Positions 1 to 10,715 of a stretch of DNA of 64,000 nucleotides are shown in pieces. Origin of the DNA: Megascapheus bottae (lineage: Eukaryota > Chordata > Mammalia > Rodentia > Geomyidae); the NCBI GenBank assembly GCA_024803745.1, contig JANJXV010000013.1, positions 14,753,501 to 14,817,500 of the forward strand, written 5' to 3'. Each line of letters begins with the position of its first letter. Position 1 is the first letter of the stretch. Below the pieces are notes generated by a model. That model was given only the letters and a program-made list of their open reading frames with translations, did not search any database and was not told where the DNA came from. Both the position numbers and the translations under genes were made by a program.

Positions 1-284
1 TCTGTGTCAGATTCTGTCTTAAGCAATGAGAATCAGTATAACGAACAAGACTTATATGGTTCCTGTTCTCCTAGAGCATATGGTGTAGAAGAGAAGGCAA
101 AAATGAAACATAAACATAGTAAAGTCTGGCGAATGTCCTGGAAATCCAGAATATGAGAAAGTACACATAGCAGGGGAACATAATACTGTTTATGGTGTCA
201 GGAAAAAGCTGACATTAGCTGAAGAAGTGATTTAAGACTTGTAAATTGAGAAGAACTGGCTAAGTAAATGTTAAGAAAGACAAT

Positions 285-337
285 GGTATGTATGTATGTA
301 TGTATGTATGTATGTGCATGTATACATGCATATGCAT

Positions 338-390
<53 letters not shown>

Positions 391-400
391 CGTGCGTGTG
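285..400. repeat. (TATG)n then (GT)n microsatellite
   Basis: About eight TATG units pass through a mixed purine-pyrimidine stretch into a ~20-unit GT run and a short GCGC-containing tail. It directly abuts the 3' (tail) end of the antisense SINE at 401-598. Confidence 0.95.
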
Positions 401-598
401 TACCAGTACTGGGCCATGTTCAGGGACTTACTCATGACTGATGCTTTACCATTTGAATCACAGCTCCAGTTCTGGCTTTTTGCTGATTAATTGGAGATAA
501 AGTCTCAATAATTTACCTAGGTTGGCTTCAAACTGTGATCTTCAGATCTCATCCTCCCAAGTAGTTAGTATTTACAGGTATGAGTCATCAGAACCCAG
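401..598 (-). mobile_element. B1-like/Geo composite SINE
   Basis: Read on the minus strand, the order is a B1-like left end (complement of TACAGGTATGAGTCA at 573-587), a linker with the TTAATTGGAGATAA complement near 489, and a worn Geo right monomer. It is diverged and has lost most of the Geo end. The adjoining GT array lies where its A-tail would be. Confidence 0.7.
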
Positions 599-1048
599 CA
601 AGAAGAGACAATTCTAGGTAGCAGGAAGAATATGTGCAAAGGCTGAAAGGCCAGCAATAAGGATAAAGCCATGTTCATTTATTTAGTGACCATTTACATC
701 ACTGTTACACAGTGCAGCATGCTGGGTTTTAAAGACATAAAAACAGACACTATCTTCTTATCTGCCCCGGAGAAACTCAGTCAGGAGAAGTGATGTCACT
801 TCTTGGTAACTATGGTGCTAAGGTCACCCTAGATCTTGGACTAAATCTCCTGGATCCCATGTGACAGGACTTAACACCATTACACAAACTGCATGCCCTT
901 GAGTGTTTGGCCCACCTGTCAAGCAGAGAGGACATGGACCTCAGCTAGAAACTTGCAGCCTTTACTCTTTAACCCTGGATCACACTAGATCCTTGATTGA
1001 TAGGACTCTGCTACAGGCTGAAATGTGAAGATTTCATATGCTGAAATC
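599..1048. other. Unique intronic stretch with a possible ancient repeat
   Basis: Only 600-660 is suggestive: a GTGCAAAGGCTGAAAGGCC block resembles an old mammalian interspersed repeat also seen near 46.8 kb. No ORF, splice site pair or RNA fold was recognised in the rest. Confidence 0.4.
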
Positions 1049-1273
1049 TTTTTTTTCCCCTCCCTGGTCTTGGGGCTTGAACTCTGGGCCTGGGTACTAT
1101 CACTGCGCTTTTGTGCTCAAGGTTAGAGCTCTTCCACTTGAGCTACAGCTCTACTTTTTTTGTGGTTAATTAGAGAGAAGAGTTCATGGACTTTCTGCCC
1201 AGGGTTGGCTTTGACCTGCAATCCTCAGGTCTCAGCCTCTTGAGTAGCTAGCTAGGACCATCAGTGCTGGGCT
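1049..1273 (-). mobile_element. B1-like/Geo composite SINE
   Basis: T-rich tail complement at 1049-1058, then antisense Geo (GGGGCTTGAACTCTGGGCCTG at 1070-1090), the GGTTAATTAGAGA linker, and an antisense B1-like end with CTCTTGAGTAGCTAGC near 1236. Nearly full length with moderate divergence. Confidence 0.8.
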
Positions 1274-1929
1274 CTATTAGTCTTTTTAAATTGCATTCCT
1301 GCTGTGACTGGTTGAATCTTCGTAAATTTGTACTTGATCTTTCCTTTCTAGTGACAGTGTTCTTTCTTTCAGTAGAGGGCCTGCCTATTCAACTAAAGAT
1401 TCTGAAACTACTGATTTTAGACTGAGAGAGATTTTTCCTTCCAGCAGTGTCCTCAGTATGTATGGAGTAGGAGAAGAATATGTGTATGTATGACAAAATT
1501 CAGGGGAAGATGGGAGAGGATGTGAGGTGTGTTATTCATACCTTCACCTACTTTTCAGCATTCTTTTTTTCTTCTTCTTTTGAAGGCTTTGCACTATCAT
1601 CTGAGAAGGTCCTACGTATACATGGCACTAAATTCATATAGATATCTTGTGTTCCAACTGTACCAGACTGCTTGCTGTTTATAAATTATGACTTATCTTT
1701 TTATATCGCTGTATTTCCTCTTCTATTTAGCAGGAATACCCTCCCTCTCTTCTTCACTTCATTCAGAACCCATTTATTCCGTCAAGACCCAGTTTCCATG
1801 CCAGCTTTTCTGTGACACTGCCTTTGATCTCTTCCTACTGTGGAGGTAGTCATATCCATAATACCTTATAGTGCTCTTTTATATACTATGATTACACATG
1901 CAGCTGTCTTTTCTCTTCATGCGTTGTTA

Positions 1930-2050
1930 CCTCACATAAACTCCATAAGGAAAGTCTCTTTATATTGCTCAGGAGAGCCTCAAATTTGAAATCCTCCTGC
2001 TCCAGTCTTCTCAGTGCTGAGCTTACATTTGTATGCTACTATGTCTGGAT
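1930..2050 (-). mobile_element. Old B1-like fragment
   Basis: The run 'CTCAAATTTGAAATCCTCC' followed by 'CTTCTCAGTGCTGAG' is a decayed antisense B1 pattern. The preceding 1274-1930 stretch shows nothing I can assign. Confidence 0.45.
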
Positions 2051-2138
2051 ATCTTTAACTTCTTATACCCACAAAATTAAGAAAAGCGAGAGAAGGGGTA
2101 GATTGGGAGGGATGCGTGACATTGGAAAGGGGTGACAT

Positions 2139-2333
2139 TGGTGCTGGGAATGTGGCTTAGTGGTAGACTGCTTACTTCACATGCATGAAGCCGTGGCTTC
2201 AATTCCTTAGTATCACATAAACAGAAAAAGTAGCACTGTGGCTCAAGTGATAGAGCGCTAGCCTTGAGCAAAAGAAGCCTAGGGACAGTGCCAAGGCCCT
2301 GAGTTCAAGCCCTAGGAGTGGCAAAAAAAAAAA
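2139..2333 (+). mobile_element. IDL-Geo dimeric SINE
   Basis: Left ID-like monomer with A box (GTGGCTTAGTGGTAGA) and B box region (GCTTCAATTCC). It is followed by CACATAAACAGAAAAAG, then the Geo monomer from GTGGCTCAAGTGATAG to the CAAGCCCTAGGAGTGGC end and an 11-A tail. Full length, about 15 percent diverged from the young copies by eye. Confidence 0.85.
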
Positions 2334-2339
2334 GGTGAC

Positions 2340-3426
2340 ATTGATGAAGATACACACACATTGTATTCATAAACTGCTTTGTGGAGTGGCAACTCCTTTG
2401 TACAACTATTTAGAGATAATAAAAATATTTTTAAAATTACCAAAAAAAAAAAAAGAAGCTGAGTTAGGTTTAGCTGTCATGAGCAAGCCCAGGGGCTGAG
2501 AAAGATTAGAGTATCAATAATTACTAGTTTGAATAATTTAATTCATTGTAGTATATCTGCACACCAGTGTTCCCATGCTCAAACTAAAAACAGATGGTTG
2601 TGTACCGCTGTGTCATGTACCTCCATAGACCCAAAAGATTCTTTTCTATAATTCACTGAATTGTGTATCCTCAAGGCCCCACAGTCTTCCCAATAGGGAT
2701 TGCAGCTGTTGACTTCCAAAGAGAACACATGTTATCTTTGCCTGCTTTGCCTTACCTTGCCTTTTACCTTGTGAAGATCTTCTAAGCCCCTGGGCCAAAA
2801 CCAGGGAATGAGCAGGAAGGAAATGCCAGGAATGAGCTTTCCTTGGCAGCCTGATTCTTTGGCCCACAGGGTTGGCCTTGTGGGGCCATGCAAGGTGAGA
2901 AAATGGAACGGAACCCATTCCCTGTAGTAGCGGCTGTAAGGGAGCTCCTTCAGATTATTACTGCCGTTATGTAGATGCACAATGAGTTACATGGGTCACA
3001 TACTGGTTTAGCACAAAACCAGTCCTTCTGCATTGGCCCACTTGGCTTAGCCTGATATTTCTCTCAGGTCTGAGAGTGTAAAGTAAGTGGTTCTTTACTT
3101 TATTTCCCCCTTGGCAGTGTTAGAGCATAGGCTGTGAGATTATCCCTTTGCATTATAGATTAGGAAACCAAGATTCATAGTGAACATGAGTTGTTTGATC
3201 TGAGTCATTCATTTAAGGCCATACACTGGCCTTGCAGTATCTATAAGATACTCCCTTCACTGCATCGGTTTCCTGCTTATAATTATTGTATATGGTAAAG
3301 TTTATAAGGGTGAGTTAATTAGGAAACCTGGTATCTTTCCCTTCTGTCTCCTCCTACTTCCTGTACATCTGGGCACAGAAGACATCCAGAGAAAACTTAG
3401 TGAAGGGCTGAATAAAAAATAAAGTT
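2340..3426. other. Intronic stretch without recognisable gene
   Basis: ATAAAA/A-rich sequence near 2420-2450 may be a decayed retroelement tail. 3115-3210 has the outline of an ancient repeat containing an 'AGGAAACCAAG' motif. Minus-strand open frames of 82-90 codons at 2646-2980 overlap each other in different frames and lack any recognisable domain, so they are treated as chance. Confidence 0.5.
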
Positions 3427-3665
3427 GAGCTGGTGCAGGTGGCTCAGCCTGTAGCCCTAGCTACTAAGGAGGCTGAGATCCAAGGACCACAGTTTGAAGC
3501 CAGCTCAAACTCTTATTTCCAATAAACTACTCACAAAATCCAAAAGTGGCAGTGTGGTTCAGTAATAGAGCACTAGCTTGAGCACAAAGAGACCTAGGGA
3601 TAGCACCCCGGCCCTGAGTTAAAGCCCCAGGACCAGAAAAGAAAAAAACAAAAACAAAAACAAAC
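3427..3665 (+). mobile_element. B1-like/Geo composite SINE
   Basis: B1-like head (GGTGGCTCAGCCTGTAGCCC), AGTTTGAAGCCAGC, linker TTATTTCCAATAAAC, then Geo (GCAGTGTGGTTCAGTAATAG to AAAGCCCCAGGACC) and an A-rich tail with AAAAAC units. Confidence 0.85.
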
Positions 3666-4019
3666 CAACAAAAAAGCCAAGTTCACAGAGGAAGACCACA
3701 CACTCTAAGCCAGAGAAAACCAATGAAATCAGATTCCTTTGTTTCACTGAAGTCTTTGACTGTGATGATGTTTCTTGTGCTTTGGCTTTCCCTGTGTCTC
3801 TCTTTGCTGGAGCACTGAAGAGGTATGGTTTGTCAGGTCGGTATTTTATCCAGCAAAAGCTAGATCTATAGTAAAAGTTCTGGGTATATACCATATCTGG
3901 GCCAGCTAGGATGCCTGTGGGCCTTCAGGTCGCTCTCCTTTATTCCCTAGAAGCAAACGCAGTACACAGAGACTGTGCAAAACTGAAAAGTGTATTACAA
4001 ATAAGTAATACTTGTTGAA

Positions 4020-4640
4020 TTCTTACTATGTTTTAGTTACTTTCCAATTCTAGATTCTGTTTTAATCCTCACAATCTTCCATGAATAGTAACTGTATTAG
4101 AAAAAAATCTTCAGGCCAGTGCAGATGACTCAGGCCCCTATCCTAGCCTAGGAGGCTGAGATCTGGAGGATTGGGGTTCGAATCATCTCAGGCAGGGAGT
4201 TTTGCTAAACTTCATTTCCAAAATAATCAGCAAAAAGCAAGACTGGAGGCATGGCTCAAGTGATAGATTGCCAGACTATCAAGTATTAAGACTCAATAAA
4301 ACCCTCTCCTCCCAATTTTTTCCCCAAATTGACTTCACTGCTATTTTTTTAATATTGACATCATTCAGATATAATTTCCATATAAAATGCACTCACTTTG
4401 TATGATTAATTTGAGTTCTGAGAAATGTTTGTCCTGTGTAAGTTTTTGACTTCAATCAAGATAAAGATTTAAAACAATCGAAGTTATTGTTATTGACCTC
4501 ATTCTACACAGGGGAAAATTGAGGCATGAAGAAATTAAAAGATTTGTCTGGGATTCTGTGCCTAGTAAGTAATAGAACCAGTATTTGAACCTAATGTGTA
4601 TGACTCTAGATCCCATATTCTGAAGTGTCTTGCTATGCAT
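4020..4640 (+). mobile_element. Ancient interspersed repeat split by a SINE
   Basis: 4025-4090 (TTAATCCTCACAATC) and 4470-4640 (CACAGGGGAAAATTGAGGC, then TTTGAACCTAATG) are the two halves of the widespread old mammalian repeat whose middle reads 'cccattttacagatgaggaaac'. The SINE at 4112-4300 and unassigned sequence lie between them. I cannot name the family with certainty. Confidence 0.5.
4112..4300 (+). mobile_element. B1-ID composite SINE, older type
   Basis: B1-like head with GGAGGCTGAGATCTGGAGGA, then a linker AGCAAAAAGCAAGACTGGAGG and an ID-like right half (CATGGCTCAAGTGATAG). The same linker occurs in the copy at 36466-36690, which distinguishes this older composite from the Geo-bearing ones. 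Confidence 0.6.
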
Positions 4641-4735
4641 CTAGGCTAATCTCAAAACTCCTGGATTTAAGAAATCCTACTGCCTCCACCTCTCAAATAA
4701 CTGGAATCGACTACAAGTACACCCTAATATTTCAG
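4640..4735 (-). mobile_element. B1 fragment
   Basis: Antisense B1 pattern: CTCAAAACTCCTGG followed by CTGCCTCCACCTCTCAAATA and a degraded 'ggctgggattaca'-type end. Confidence 0.5.
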
Positions 4736-4750
4736 GTTCTGCACCTCTAT

Positions 4751-4955
4751 TCTTTTTTTTTTTTTTTTGGCCAGTCCTGGGCTTGAACTCAGTGCCTGGG
4801 CACTGTCCTTGGACTTTCTCAAGGCTAGAGCTCTACCACTTGAGCCTCAGCACCATTTCCAGCTTTTTTCTATGTATGTGGTACCGAGGAATTGAACCCG
4901 GGTCTTCGTGCATGCTAGGCAAGCACTCTACCACTAGGCCAAACTCCCAGCCCCT
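4751..4955 (-). mobile_element. IDL-Geo dimeric SINE
   Basis: T15 tail, then a full antisense Geo and IDL ending CCACTAGGCCAAACTCCCAG. The intact AATTGAACCCGGGTC (B-box complement) marks a young copy. Similar CTATTCTT words on both sides look like a target-site duplication. Confidence 0.9.
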
Positions 4956-5059
4956 ACAAATCTATTCTTAAGTACTATTCTTTTCTACTATTTTTTTATT
5001 TTCATTTGTTGTCCAGCCATTGTCCTTCTTGCCTACATGGACAAGTACATTAAAATGAA

Positions 5060-5660
5060 ATAAGATGCCAGACGCGGTGGCACTTAAAGTGCTTAAAGGC
5101 TACTCATTAAAGGAAGGTCTTTGAGAGCAAGATGTCTAGAGATAGGCAGTGGGGAAGGATAACACAGCACTGACAATTCAGTATACCTGAAATTCTAGAG
5201 TCAAAATCAGGCAGACTTGCCTATCTTTGCCTAGCCTTTGCCTTTCTAGGCCTGTGGGAAAGAGGTGGATTAGGGAGCCAGAACAAGTGTAATTATAGTA
5301 TCTGATAAAGGGAATGGATTCTAGCCTTTTATAACTGAGGTATCAGTGTGTAAAGGATGAGAAAAGATGGTAGTCTCATGTTCTGAAAGTGATCTGGCTG
5401 CAAGCCAGTTCTGGCCTTGTAGTTGTAGAGACAACATGGATAGACCAAATATTTGTGGAGGAAGGCAATCAAGATGGTGAGAGGCCTTGAAGTCAAATCC
5501 CTTGAGAACGGGTAGAGGGAGCCAGGATTAGATGCCCTGAAGAAAGACATGTAATTCATTGTCTTTATTCATTGAAAGGCTGTTCTTCCTCAGAAGAGAA
5601 AACTTAACTTGTTTTTCTTTGTGGCTTCTGAAGCCACATGAGGACAGTGAAATATATTTT
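5060..5660. other. Unassigned intronic stretch
   Basis: A short B1-like word (CAGACGCGGTGGCAC at 5072-5086) begins it. 5290-5560 has the feel of an ancient mammalian repeat (GGAGGAAGGCAATCAAGATGG) but I cannot assign a family. No coding signal seen. Confidence 0.35.
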
Positions 5661-5662
5661 GG

Positions 5663-5879
5663 AAAAACTGGATATGAGTAGACATGAAATATATCATGGA
5701 ATATCTTGTAATAAAAATAAGGCTGGATCTCTTTTCAGTTGTTAAAATGAATTTCTTTTGTACTTGTTTAAACAGTACATCCTGGCCAGGTATAGGTGGC
5801 TTATGCCTGTAATGCTAGCTCTCCAGAAGGTTGGCCGTTATTTAAGGGTCACAGTTTGTTTGTTTTAACTGTATTTTTT
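5663..5879 (+). repeat. Left copy of a 217-bp direct duplication flanking two L1s
   Basis: This segment recurs at 8219-8442 with about six substitutions and one 4-bp (TTTG) indel. It contains unique sequence plus the head of a B1-like/Geo SINE (CCAGGTATAGGTGGCTTATG). It begins at an A-tract (5663-5667) and ends at a T-tract (5874-5879), exactly where the two L1 tails start. See findings for the interpretation as a very long target-site duplication. Confidence 0.9.
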
Positions 5880-6750
5880 CTTTATTAATGTTGATTTTTA
5901 CATCATATTTTAAATGACAGGTTTAACAAATGAGTGTTCAAGAAGGGAATCTCTATTTACAATCACTGGGACTTAGTATTTAGAACTTAATCAAAATTAG
6001 GCTAAGGGTTTGTATGTCATAGAAACATTAATTTTAGAAAATAAAACATTATGTCTATAGAGTCATAGGTTTTTATATCTATATAGTTATGTTTATATTT
6101 CCATTACCATGTCCATAGCATTGGGTATACAGATGTTGAGTCCTCGCTCTTGTACTCTTTGGATTTAATAGCCACATATTAAGGATACCATGAGCCTTTT
6201 GTTCCTTAGGTCTTGACTTGTCTCACTCAGCATGATTTGCTCTAGATTCATCCACTTCCCTGCGAATGCCATTATTTTATCTTGTCTGTTGGCTATGTAG
6301 AATTCCATTGTGTATATATACCACATTTTCTGTATCCATTCATCTGCAGTAGGGCATCTGGATTGTTTCCATCGCCTGGCTATTGTGATTAGTGCAGAGA
6401 TGAACATAGCTGAGCAGGTGTCCTTATCATATCTTGGGTTATGATGTTTAGGATAGATGCCCAGAAGTGGTATGGCGGGATCGTAGGGAAGGTCTATTTT
6501 CAGTTCTTTAAGAAACTTCCACACTGCTTTCCACAGTGGCTGAACTAGTTTACATTCCCACCAGCAGTGTAGTAGGGTTCCTTTTTCTCCACAACCCCGC
6601 CAGCAACTGTCATTGTCTGAGTTCAAAATCTTGGCCATTCTTGTGGGGTAAGGTGGTATCTTAGGGTTGTTTTTATTTGCATTTCCTTTATGACCATAGA
6701 TGATGATCATTTTCTCATATGCTTTTCTGCCATTTTAATCTCTTCTTCTG
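5880..6750 (-). mobile_element. 5'-truncated L1, antisense
   Basis: Minus-strand frame 6710-6165 encodes the C-terminal part of L1 ORF2p, recognisable by [42 protein letters not shown]-like and MWYIYTMEFY blocks in family order. It ends at a stop, followed by a ~285-bp 3' UTR with AATAAAG next to the boundary of the 217-bp duplication. The ORF2 protein would normally be about 1,270 residues; only the last ~180 remain, so the copy is dead. Its 5' end abuts the sense L1 at about 6750-6758. Confidence 0.9.
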
Positions 6751-8218
6751 ATAAGAAAGACAGCCTCTTCAACAAGTGGTGCTGGCAGAACTGGTTAAGC
6801 ACCTGCAGAAAACTAAAGTTGGATCCTTCTTTGTCACCCTGCACTAGAATTAACTCCAAATGGATCAAAGACCTTGAGGTAAAAGCCAACACACTGAAAA
6901 CTGTACAAGAAGGAATAGGAGATACACTAGACCTCCTTGGCACAGGTCAAAACTTTCTTAATAAGGACCAAGAATCACAACAAATCATAAAAAGGCTGGA
7001 TAAGTGGGACTGCATTAAACTGCAGAGCTTTTGTATGGCAAAGGACATAGCTAGTAAATAAGGAAGCCTACAGAATGGGAGAAGATCTTCACCAACCATA
7101 CAACGGACAAAGGCCTCATATCTAAAATATATCAACAACTCAAAAAATTGAATCACTCCAAAACTAATCTCCAAAGTAACAACCATCCCATTAAAAAATG
7201 GGCCAAAGACTGAAAGAGAGTCTTCTCTGAAGAAGAAACAAAAATGGCCTATAGACACATGAAAAAATGCTCTACATCTCTGGTCATAAAAGAAATGCAA
7301 ATCAAAACAACTCTAAGATTCCACCTCACTCCAGTTAGAATGGCCAGGATCAAGAAAACGAATAACAACAGATGCTGGAGGGGATGTGGCCAGGAGGGAT
7401 CACTACTACACTGTTGGTGGGAGTGCAAACTCATTCAACCACTATGGAAAGCAGTGTGGCAGTTCCTCAAAAGACTAAACATAGAGCTCCTCTATGACCC
7501 AGCAATTCCACTACTAGGCATTTACCCAATCCTCCAGAAACAAGGACATACTAAATCCACTAGCACAATGATGTTCATTGCAGCACTATTTACCATAGCA
7601 AAGATATGGAACCAACCCAGATGTCCCTTGGTTGATGAGTGGATCAACAAGTTGTGGTATTTGTACACAATGGAATTCTATGCTGCTGTCAGAAAGAATG
7701 ACATCACCCCATTTGTTAGGAAATGGAAAGACTTAGAAAAAATCCTATTAAGTGAAGTAAGCCAGACTCAAAGGAACATAGGCTCAATGGTTTCCCTCAT
7801 TTGTCACAATCAGTAGAAACCTTGGGCTCTCCTAGCAGAGATTTGCAATAGAGCAAAACCTAGATGCATAAGGCCATATAGTATGACGCTAAATGAAAGG
7901 ATCTGTAGGATATAGAAACAAAAGCCATATAATGAGTGACTGTTGTCCTTAACGTACTATGTTATCTCTCATCTCTTTTGCTGTCCCTTGGTTATCTTAT
8001 ATTATTACAGTATCTCACTTTGTTATCTGATATATTAGATATATTTGTATTTGGTTATTTGAAATTGGATAAGGAAGGGGAGAAAGCAAGATGAGGGGTG
8101 GGCATGGGGAGGAGGGAAATGGGGACCAAGACATGAGAATCAATGTATGTGAATTAATACACCTTCTATCTGGTGAATATAATGTAACCCTTCTGTTAAT
8201 TACAATAAAAAATACATG
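6751..8218 (+). mobile_element. 5'-truncated L1, sense
   Basis: Starts inside ORF2 (SLFNKWCWQNW block), continues through INSKWIKDL and DKWDCIKLQSFC, and after frame disruptions through [47 protein letters not shown] and [12 protein letters not shown] to a stop at 7814-7816. The ~400-bp 3' UTR has a purine-rich block (8076-8130) and AATAAAA just before the tail. The protein differs strongly from the antisense neighbour, so it is a different L1 subfamily. In-frame stops (for example 7060) make it inactive. Confidence 0.9.
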
Positions 8219-8442
8219 AAAAAAGCTGGATATGAGTAGATATGAAATATATCATGGAATATCTTGGAATAGAAATAAGGCTGGATCTCTTTTCAGTTGT
8301 TAAAATGAATTTCTTTTGTACTTGTTTAAACAGTATATGCTGGCCAGGTATAGGTGGCTTATGCCTGTAATGCTAGCTCTCCAGAAGGTTGGTCGTTATT
8401 TAAGGGTCACAGTTTGTTTGTTTGTTTTAACTGTATTTTTTT
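8219..8442 (+). repeat. Right copy of the 217-bp direct duplication
   Basis: Near-identical to 5663-5879 (about 3 percent substitutions). The A-run at 8219-8224 merges with the L1 tail. Beyond its T-tract end the sequence continues into an antisense ID, showing that this copy carries the original right flank. Confidence 0.9.
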
Positions 8443-8715
8443 GCTTTTTCTTTTTTGCTACTGGGAATCAAACCCAGGACATTGTACTTGCTAGGCAAAC
8501 GCTTTGTCACTGAGCTACATCCCAAACCCTGAGGATTACAGTTTGAAGCCAACCTGGGCAGGAAAATCAGTGCGACACATCTATTTATCTACCAAAAAGC
8601 TGGAAGTGGAACTGTGGCTCCAGTGATAGAGCACTAACCTTGAGCAAAAAAGCTGAAGTACAGCACCCAGGGCCCCAGTTCTAGCCCCAGGACTGGCACA
8701 TACACACAGACACAT
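8339..8715 (+). mobile_element. B1-like/Geo SINE split by an ID insertion
   Basis: The head at 8339-8412 (CAGGTATAGGTGGCTTATGC) resumes at 8530 (GAGGATTACAGTTTGAAGCC) and runs through Geo to CCCCAGGACTGGCACATAC. The interruption is an antisense ID monomer at about 8413-8529. CACAGTTTG before it and TTACAGTTTG after it look like the remains of a target-site duplication. Confidence 0.8.
8413..8529 (-). mobile_element. ID monomer
   Basis: T-rich tail, then the antisense ID core GGGAATCAAACCCAGGACAT and GCTAGGCAAACGCTTTGTC, ending GAGCTACATCCCAAACCC. Confidence 0.8.
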
Positions 8716-9465
8716 ACAAAAAGAAATGTACAACCTTATTCTTGGTCCCACAATGTTAATCTGTCCTTTCTCATTTGACTCAATAAATACCTTCTCATGA
8801 AAGTACTTAGTAAGGTCATGTTAGAGAGGAAGAAGTTGAGGTCCAAGGAAATAATTTACAAATTACATACCAGGTTAGCTGATACTATTTCTCTCAATAA
8901 AAACTTGTTGAATAAATGAAAGACTCAGAATTGAAGCCCAGATTTTGTATTTCCATGGCCAGTATTTTTCCTCCCATATATTACTTAGCCCCTTGGAAGA
9001 TTTCTGGGTATACCTTTTCAGTTGGCTATGCTTTGTTGATCTTCTCTTTGGGATTCCCTCCTCTGTGGCTGAAGCTGTGTGTACTCTTAGAGATCATCAT
9101 CTCAGTTGTGTTTCCCACTGAGTGGGAAGGAAAAAAACACTGCACCCACCGTAATTCTTTTTTTGTTACTTGTTTTCTGGGATCTTCATATCATTGCTGA
9201 CAAGAGTGACTCATAGACTTTGCTGTGTGATTTTTCTCAGTTAAGGGAGTTTATTCCTTCATTAAAAGACTTTGCCTAATTGTTATATATGGTTAAGATG
9301 CAGTTTTGTTGCATTACTCAGAACGCAGTAGCTCTTTCTTCTACCTGGGCCTGAACTATGGGTTAGTAAAATACTGTAGTCACAGTGTGCCTAACCATGT
9401 ATTAGGATTATAGGGAAAGCTTTTGGGGTGAGGGGAGAGGGACTTCAAAGCCCAGAGAGGACCAA
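8716..9465. other. Intronic stretch, mostly unassigned
   Basis: 8815-8940 (GAAGAAGTTGAGGTCC, then AATTGAAGCCCAGATTTT) resembles the 3' part of the ancient 'gatgaggaaactgagg' repeat. The remainder shows no repeat or gene I can name. Confidence 0.4.
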
Positions 9466-9469
9466 AAAA

Positions 9470-9564
9470 ACAGTTGGAAGTGGAGCAGTGGCTCAAGTGG
9501 TAGAGTGCTAGCCTTGAGCAAAATAGTTCAGGGACAGCTTCCAGGCCAGGATCAACACACACAC

Positions 9565-9610
<46 letters not shown>

Positions 9611-9611
9611 C
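9470..9611 (+). mobile_element. Solitary Geo monomer with (CA)n tail
   Basis: GAAGTGGAGCAGTGGCTCAAG through GAGTGCTAGCCTTGAGC is a Geo monomer without a left half. Its 3' end is replaced by a (CA/CACATA)n array at 9556-9611, a microsatellite at the tail position. Confidence 0.75.
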
Positions 9612-9894
9612 CTTTTTGATTACTTAGGAAGAAGAAGACCACCAACAGGATAGGGAAGGAAGACAAAAGAATGTCATGGGGTGATGAATAATGGTCAAAG
9701 TACACTACATACACATACATGAAAATGTCTCAGTGAACTCTCTTGTTTTATACAATGAAATTTATTCTCTTCCCAAAAGACTTCTTCCTGTAGTCTTGGA
9801 CTCTAGAGCAAAACGATTTTAAAATACCATGTCTTCCTCCTTCCCTCTCTCCATCTCTGTTTCTCATTCTCTTCCTCTTTCTTGCTTGCTTGCT

Positions 9895-10034
9895 TTTGTC
9901 TAGAGCTAATGCTCTACCACTTTGATCCACAGCATTACTTCTGGCTTTTTCTGTGTATGTGGTACTGAGGAATCGAACCCATGGCTTCATGCATACTCCA
10001 CTAGCACCCTACCACTAGGCCACACTTGCGGCCT
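9895..10034 (-). mobile_element. IDL-Geo SINE, Geo end truncated
   Basis: Antisense: part of Geo (AGAGCTAATGCTCTACCAC), the linker TTTTTCTGTGTATGTGGTAC and the complete IDL (GAATCGAACCCATGGCTTCA to CCACTAGGCCACAC). CT-rich sequence with GCTTGCTTGC units lies at the tail side. Confidence 0.8.
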
Positions 10035-10083
10035 TGATTTATTTCTTTATGTCTCAGTTTCTTGATTTGAAAAATAGAGATGT

Positions 10084-10321
10084 GGTCAGGCCCCAATTGC
10101 TCACACCTGTAATCCTGGCTACTCAAGAGACTGAGATCCGATGATTTCAGTTCAAAGCCAGCATTGGTACTCTGTGAGACCCTTATCTCCAATTAATCAT
10201 CAGAAAACTGGAAGTGGTGCTGTAGGTCAAGTGGTAGAATGGTAGCCTTGAGCTGAAGAGTTCAGGGACAGTGCCCAGGTCTAGAGTTCAAGCTCCATGG
10301 CTGTCCTCCCCATATAAAAAA
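10084..10321 (+). mobile_element. B1-like/Geo composite SINE
   Basis: Complete: TTGCTCACACCTGTAATCC head, CTTATCTCCAATTAATCATC linker, Geo from GTGCTGTAGGTCAAGTGG to AGAGTTCAAGCTCCATGG, short A tail. Confidence 0.85.
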
Positions 10322-10389
10322 AGATATACTTTAATTTAGAAATTATTCACTATTAAGCAAAAGAGCTATACACTAATTCATTATTTTTT

Positions 10390-10491
10390 TTGTTTTCCTT
10401 TCTTTTTCCTTTTTGGTACTACCAGGATTTGAACTGAGGGCTTTGTGCTTCCCAGGCAGATCTTAGGCTGTGAGTCATGCCTCCACCACTA
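10390..10491 (-). mobile_element. ID monomer
   Basis: T-rich tail, GGATTTGAACTGAGGGCTTTG and CCCAGGCAGATCTTAGG are a diverged antisense ID. Confidence 0.65.
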
Positions 10492-10715
10492 ATTTGGATT
10501 TCTAAAACAAAAAGCAAAACATTTCCTGGAATAAATGGGGATATATAGTAAGGAACAAATATTAATACAACTTTCCACTCATTCCTTCCCTTAGTACATA
10601 GTCATACCACCAAGACTTGAGAGAAGGCAGGATTGTCACTTCTGTATGCATTCACTTCACATAACTGATAGAAGCAGAATCAAAGCATGGCTTCACCTAG
10701 GGTCTATTGCTTTCA

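Noticed and set aside
2139..2240. tRNA-like A and B boxes considered as functional tRNA genes
   Set aside because: They belong to ID-type SINE heads: no cloverleaf closes and the same sequence recurs dozens of times.
4783..4971. Recurring 60-75-codon frames with PGxCPW...LYHLS...CMWYRGIEPGSS words, looking like a conserved small-protein family
   Set aside because: They are translations of antisense IDL-Geo SINEs (also at 31543, 47396 and 52814). The similarity reflects SINE copies, not protein constraint.
6165..7816. Open frames of 181 and 190 codons as possible genes
   Set aside because: Both match the C-terminus of L1 ORF2p and lie in truncated elements; they are retrotransposon remnants.
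5880..8218. Head-to-head L1s as classic twin-priming inversion
   Set aside because: The two parts cover overlapping ORF2 regions with clearly different protein sequence and each has its own 3' UTR, so they do not come from one RNA.
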